A stretch of DNA of 64,000 bases, from NCBI RefSeq assembly GCF_000702505.1, contig NZ_JNIM01000001.1:2666001-2730000 (forward strand). Reading direction: 5' to 3'. Both the position numbers and the translations under genes were made by a program. The DNA is from Thermogemmatispora carboxidivorans (lineage in GTDB: Bacteria > Chloroflexota > Ktedonobacteria > Ktedonobacterales > Ktedonobacteraceae). Each line of letters opens with the position of its first letter. Within the stretch, counting starts at the first letter, position 1. The notes under the pieces are model-generated. The model saw only the letters and a list, made by a program, of their open reading frames with translations. It was not told the origin of the DNA and did not search any database. Of the stretch, positions 62,736 through 64,000 are shown in pieces.

Positions 62736-64000
62736 ATGCAGGATGCTAAGCGGCGAGCGATCGCCATGCTCCGCTGCAGTAGAGACCGTCGAGCGGTGCT
62801 GCTCCTCACAGCGCTGGTACTGGTGCTGAGTAGCCTGGGCATAGCGCTGATGCTGCCGCGCCTGACGCGCACAGCCTGGGCCAGCAGCGCAGCGGTGACC
62901 GGAGGCTCCGGCGCCACGCTGCCCTATGTGGAGATGGAGGCCCATCAGGCAACCACCAATGGGAGTATCCTGGGACCCGATTTTTCGCTTGGGAGCCTGG
63001 CCTCCGATGCAGTGGACCGTCAGGCCGTACTGTTGACAAGTGGTCAGTATGTACAGTTTACGCTGACGCAGCCTGCTAATGCTCTGAATCTGCGCTATAG
63101 TATCCCGGACTCCGCCAGCGGGGGCGGGATCTCGGCGACGCTGAGTATCTATATCAATGGGGTGAAGCAGTCGCAAGAGCTACCACTGACGTCGAAGTAT
63201 AGCTGGCTCTACGGGCAGCCGAATTTTTCGAACTGCAACGCTAACGACTGGACTGACACGCCCGGCGGCACAGCGCATCATCAGTTCGATGAGGTGCATC
63301 TCCTGCTGCCGCAGATGAGCGCCGGTACAACGGTGAAGTTGCAGGTCGACCCCGATAATACGGCTCCCTGGTATGCCATCGACGTGGCCGATTTCGAGCA
63401 GGTGCCGGCCCCGCTGACGCAGCCCGCCGGCTCTCTCTCGGTGACTGCCTCGCCTTACAATGCAGACCCGACGGGCAAGGTCGATGCCACGAGCGCTATT
63501 CAGCAGGCCGTCAATGACGCCTCGGCCCAGGGTAAGACAGTCTGGCTGCCCAGAGGCACCTATCTGGTGACCAGCCACATCCTGGTCAATAACGTGACGA
63601 TGACCGGGGCTGGCCCCTGGTATACCGTGCTGACAGGCGCTCCCGTTGGGAGCAACGGCACTGGCGTTGGTGTCTATGGCTACGATGCCTACGATGGTCA
63701 GACCAGCTCCAATGTGACGCTGTCGAATTTTGCGATCGAGGGGCAGATTACGAATCGCATCGACTGCCTCCAGGATAACGGTATCGGCGGTTCCCTGAAC
63801 AATTCGACAATTTCGAACATCTGGATCGAACACACGAAGGTGGGGATGTGGTTCGATGGTCCCTTCAGCGGTCTGAAGATCACCGGCTGCCGCATCGATA
63901 GTGTGCTGGCCGACGGCATCAATTTTCATCGCAACGTGACCAACTCTAGTGTGACGCAGACCATCATCCGTGGCACCGGCGACGATGGTCTGGCGATGTG
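62736..64000 (+). CDS. GH87-like alpha-1,3-glucanase/mycodextranase, partial (runs off window)
   Basis: The first 421 codons are present. ATG 62736 has AAAGGAGG upstream. The protein has a signal/anchor segment (AVLLLTALVLVLSSLGIALM), a carbohydrate-binding-module-like beta domain (about residues 65-225: YVEMEAHQATTNGSILGPDF, VDRQAVLLTSGQYVQFTL) and then a right-handed beta-helix with a pectate-lyase-3-like start (ADPTGKVDATSAIQQAVNDA, TVWLPRGTYLVTS). The motif DGINFHRNVTNSSVTQTIIR followed by GTGDDGLAMW is characteristic of GH87, whose catalytic Asp residues lie in GDDG. It should act outside the cell on alpha-1,3-containing glucans and supply the importer encoded upstream. Confidence 0.82.
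   Translation, partial: MQDAKRRAIAMLRCSRDRRAVLLLTALVLVLSSLGIALMLPRLTRTAWASSAAVTGGSGATLPYVEMEAHQATTNGSILGPDFSLGSLASDAVDRQAVLLTSGQYVQFTLTQPANALNLRYSIPDSASGGGISATLSIYINGVKQSQELPLTSKYSWLYGQPNFSNCNANDWTDTPGGTAHHQFDEVHLLLPQMSAGTTVKLQVDPDNTAPWYAIDVADFEQVPAPLTQPAGSLSVTASPYNADPTGKVDATSAIQQAVNDASAQGKTVWLPRGTYLVTSHILVNNVTMTGAGPWYTVLTGAPVGSNGTGVGVYGYDAYDGQTSSNVTLSNFAIEGQITNRIDCLQDNGIGGSLNNSTISNIWIEHTKVGMWFDGPFSGLKITGCRIDSVLADGINFHRNVTNSSVTQTIIRGTGDDGLAM

Overview
The window looks like chromosomal DNA of a thermophilic, GC-rich member of the Chloroflexota class Ktedonobacteria, most likely close to Thermogemmatispora. This is inferred from the many ABC sugar-uptake loci with Tat-type or lipobox signal peptides, LacI regulators, polysaccharide-degrading enzymes, paired sensor kinases and the GC content. 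No rRNA, tRNA or CRISPR array was seen.

Layout. 1-15203 is a beta-1,4-galactan utilisation locus: GH35 beta-galactosidase (partial, minus), LacI repressor (minus), a divergent promoter pair with operators, a sugar-binding lipoprotein gene, two MalF/MalG-type permeases and a secreted GH53 endo-galactanase. The binding-protein gene is cut in two. Its 5' part ends at about 3880 and a 3' tail reappears at about 11579-11686. The roughly 7.7 kb in between holds a TnpB-only IS element (3881-about 5200), an accessory operon of seven unrecognised small genes ending in a sigma-70-family factor (9707-5240, minus), a divergent DNA-binding protein with a possible acetyltransferase-like domain (10265-11104), and a stretch of gene debris (11105-11578).

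15436-24470 holds regulatory and housekeeping genes: an ArsR regulator, a GAF-domain regulator, a GH16-like lectin-fold protein, clpP with a divergent ClgR-like XRE regulator, a GlsB-type membrane protein, an ACT-domain protein, and a CadC-type sensor with a CDF metal exporter. 24519-35655 holds a Bcr/CflA drug exporter, an HD protein, a membrane glycosyltransferase, a PHP phosphoesterase, a type-B carboxylesterase and three class I methyltransferases, two of them a mosaic tandem duplication.

35817-42100 is a second sugar ABC importer (minus) divergent from a YesM/YesN two-component pair. 42436-49171 is a NitT/TauT-type ABC importer followed by a large PAS/GAF histidine kinase and an OmpR-type response regulator. 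49329-55772 is a complete phosphotransferase system: EI, HPr, a mannose-type EIIA and a MerR regulator on the minus strand, facing ascorbate-family EIIA, EIIB and EIIC on the plus strand. They are separated by two divergent promoters that both have the 19-bp spacer typical of MerR control. 56071-56931 is an aldo/keto reductase. 57432-64000 is an alpha-glucan locus: LacI repressor, binding lipoprotein, two permeases and a GH87 (mycodextranase/alpha-1,3-glucanase-like) enzyme running off the window end.

The parts most worth following up are the sigma-factor operon with its symmetrical control element, and the way that insertion broke the galactan importer.
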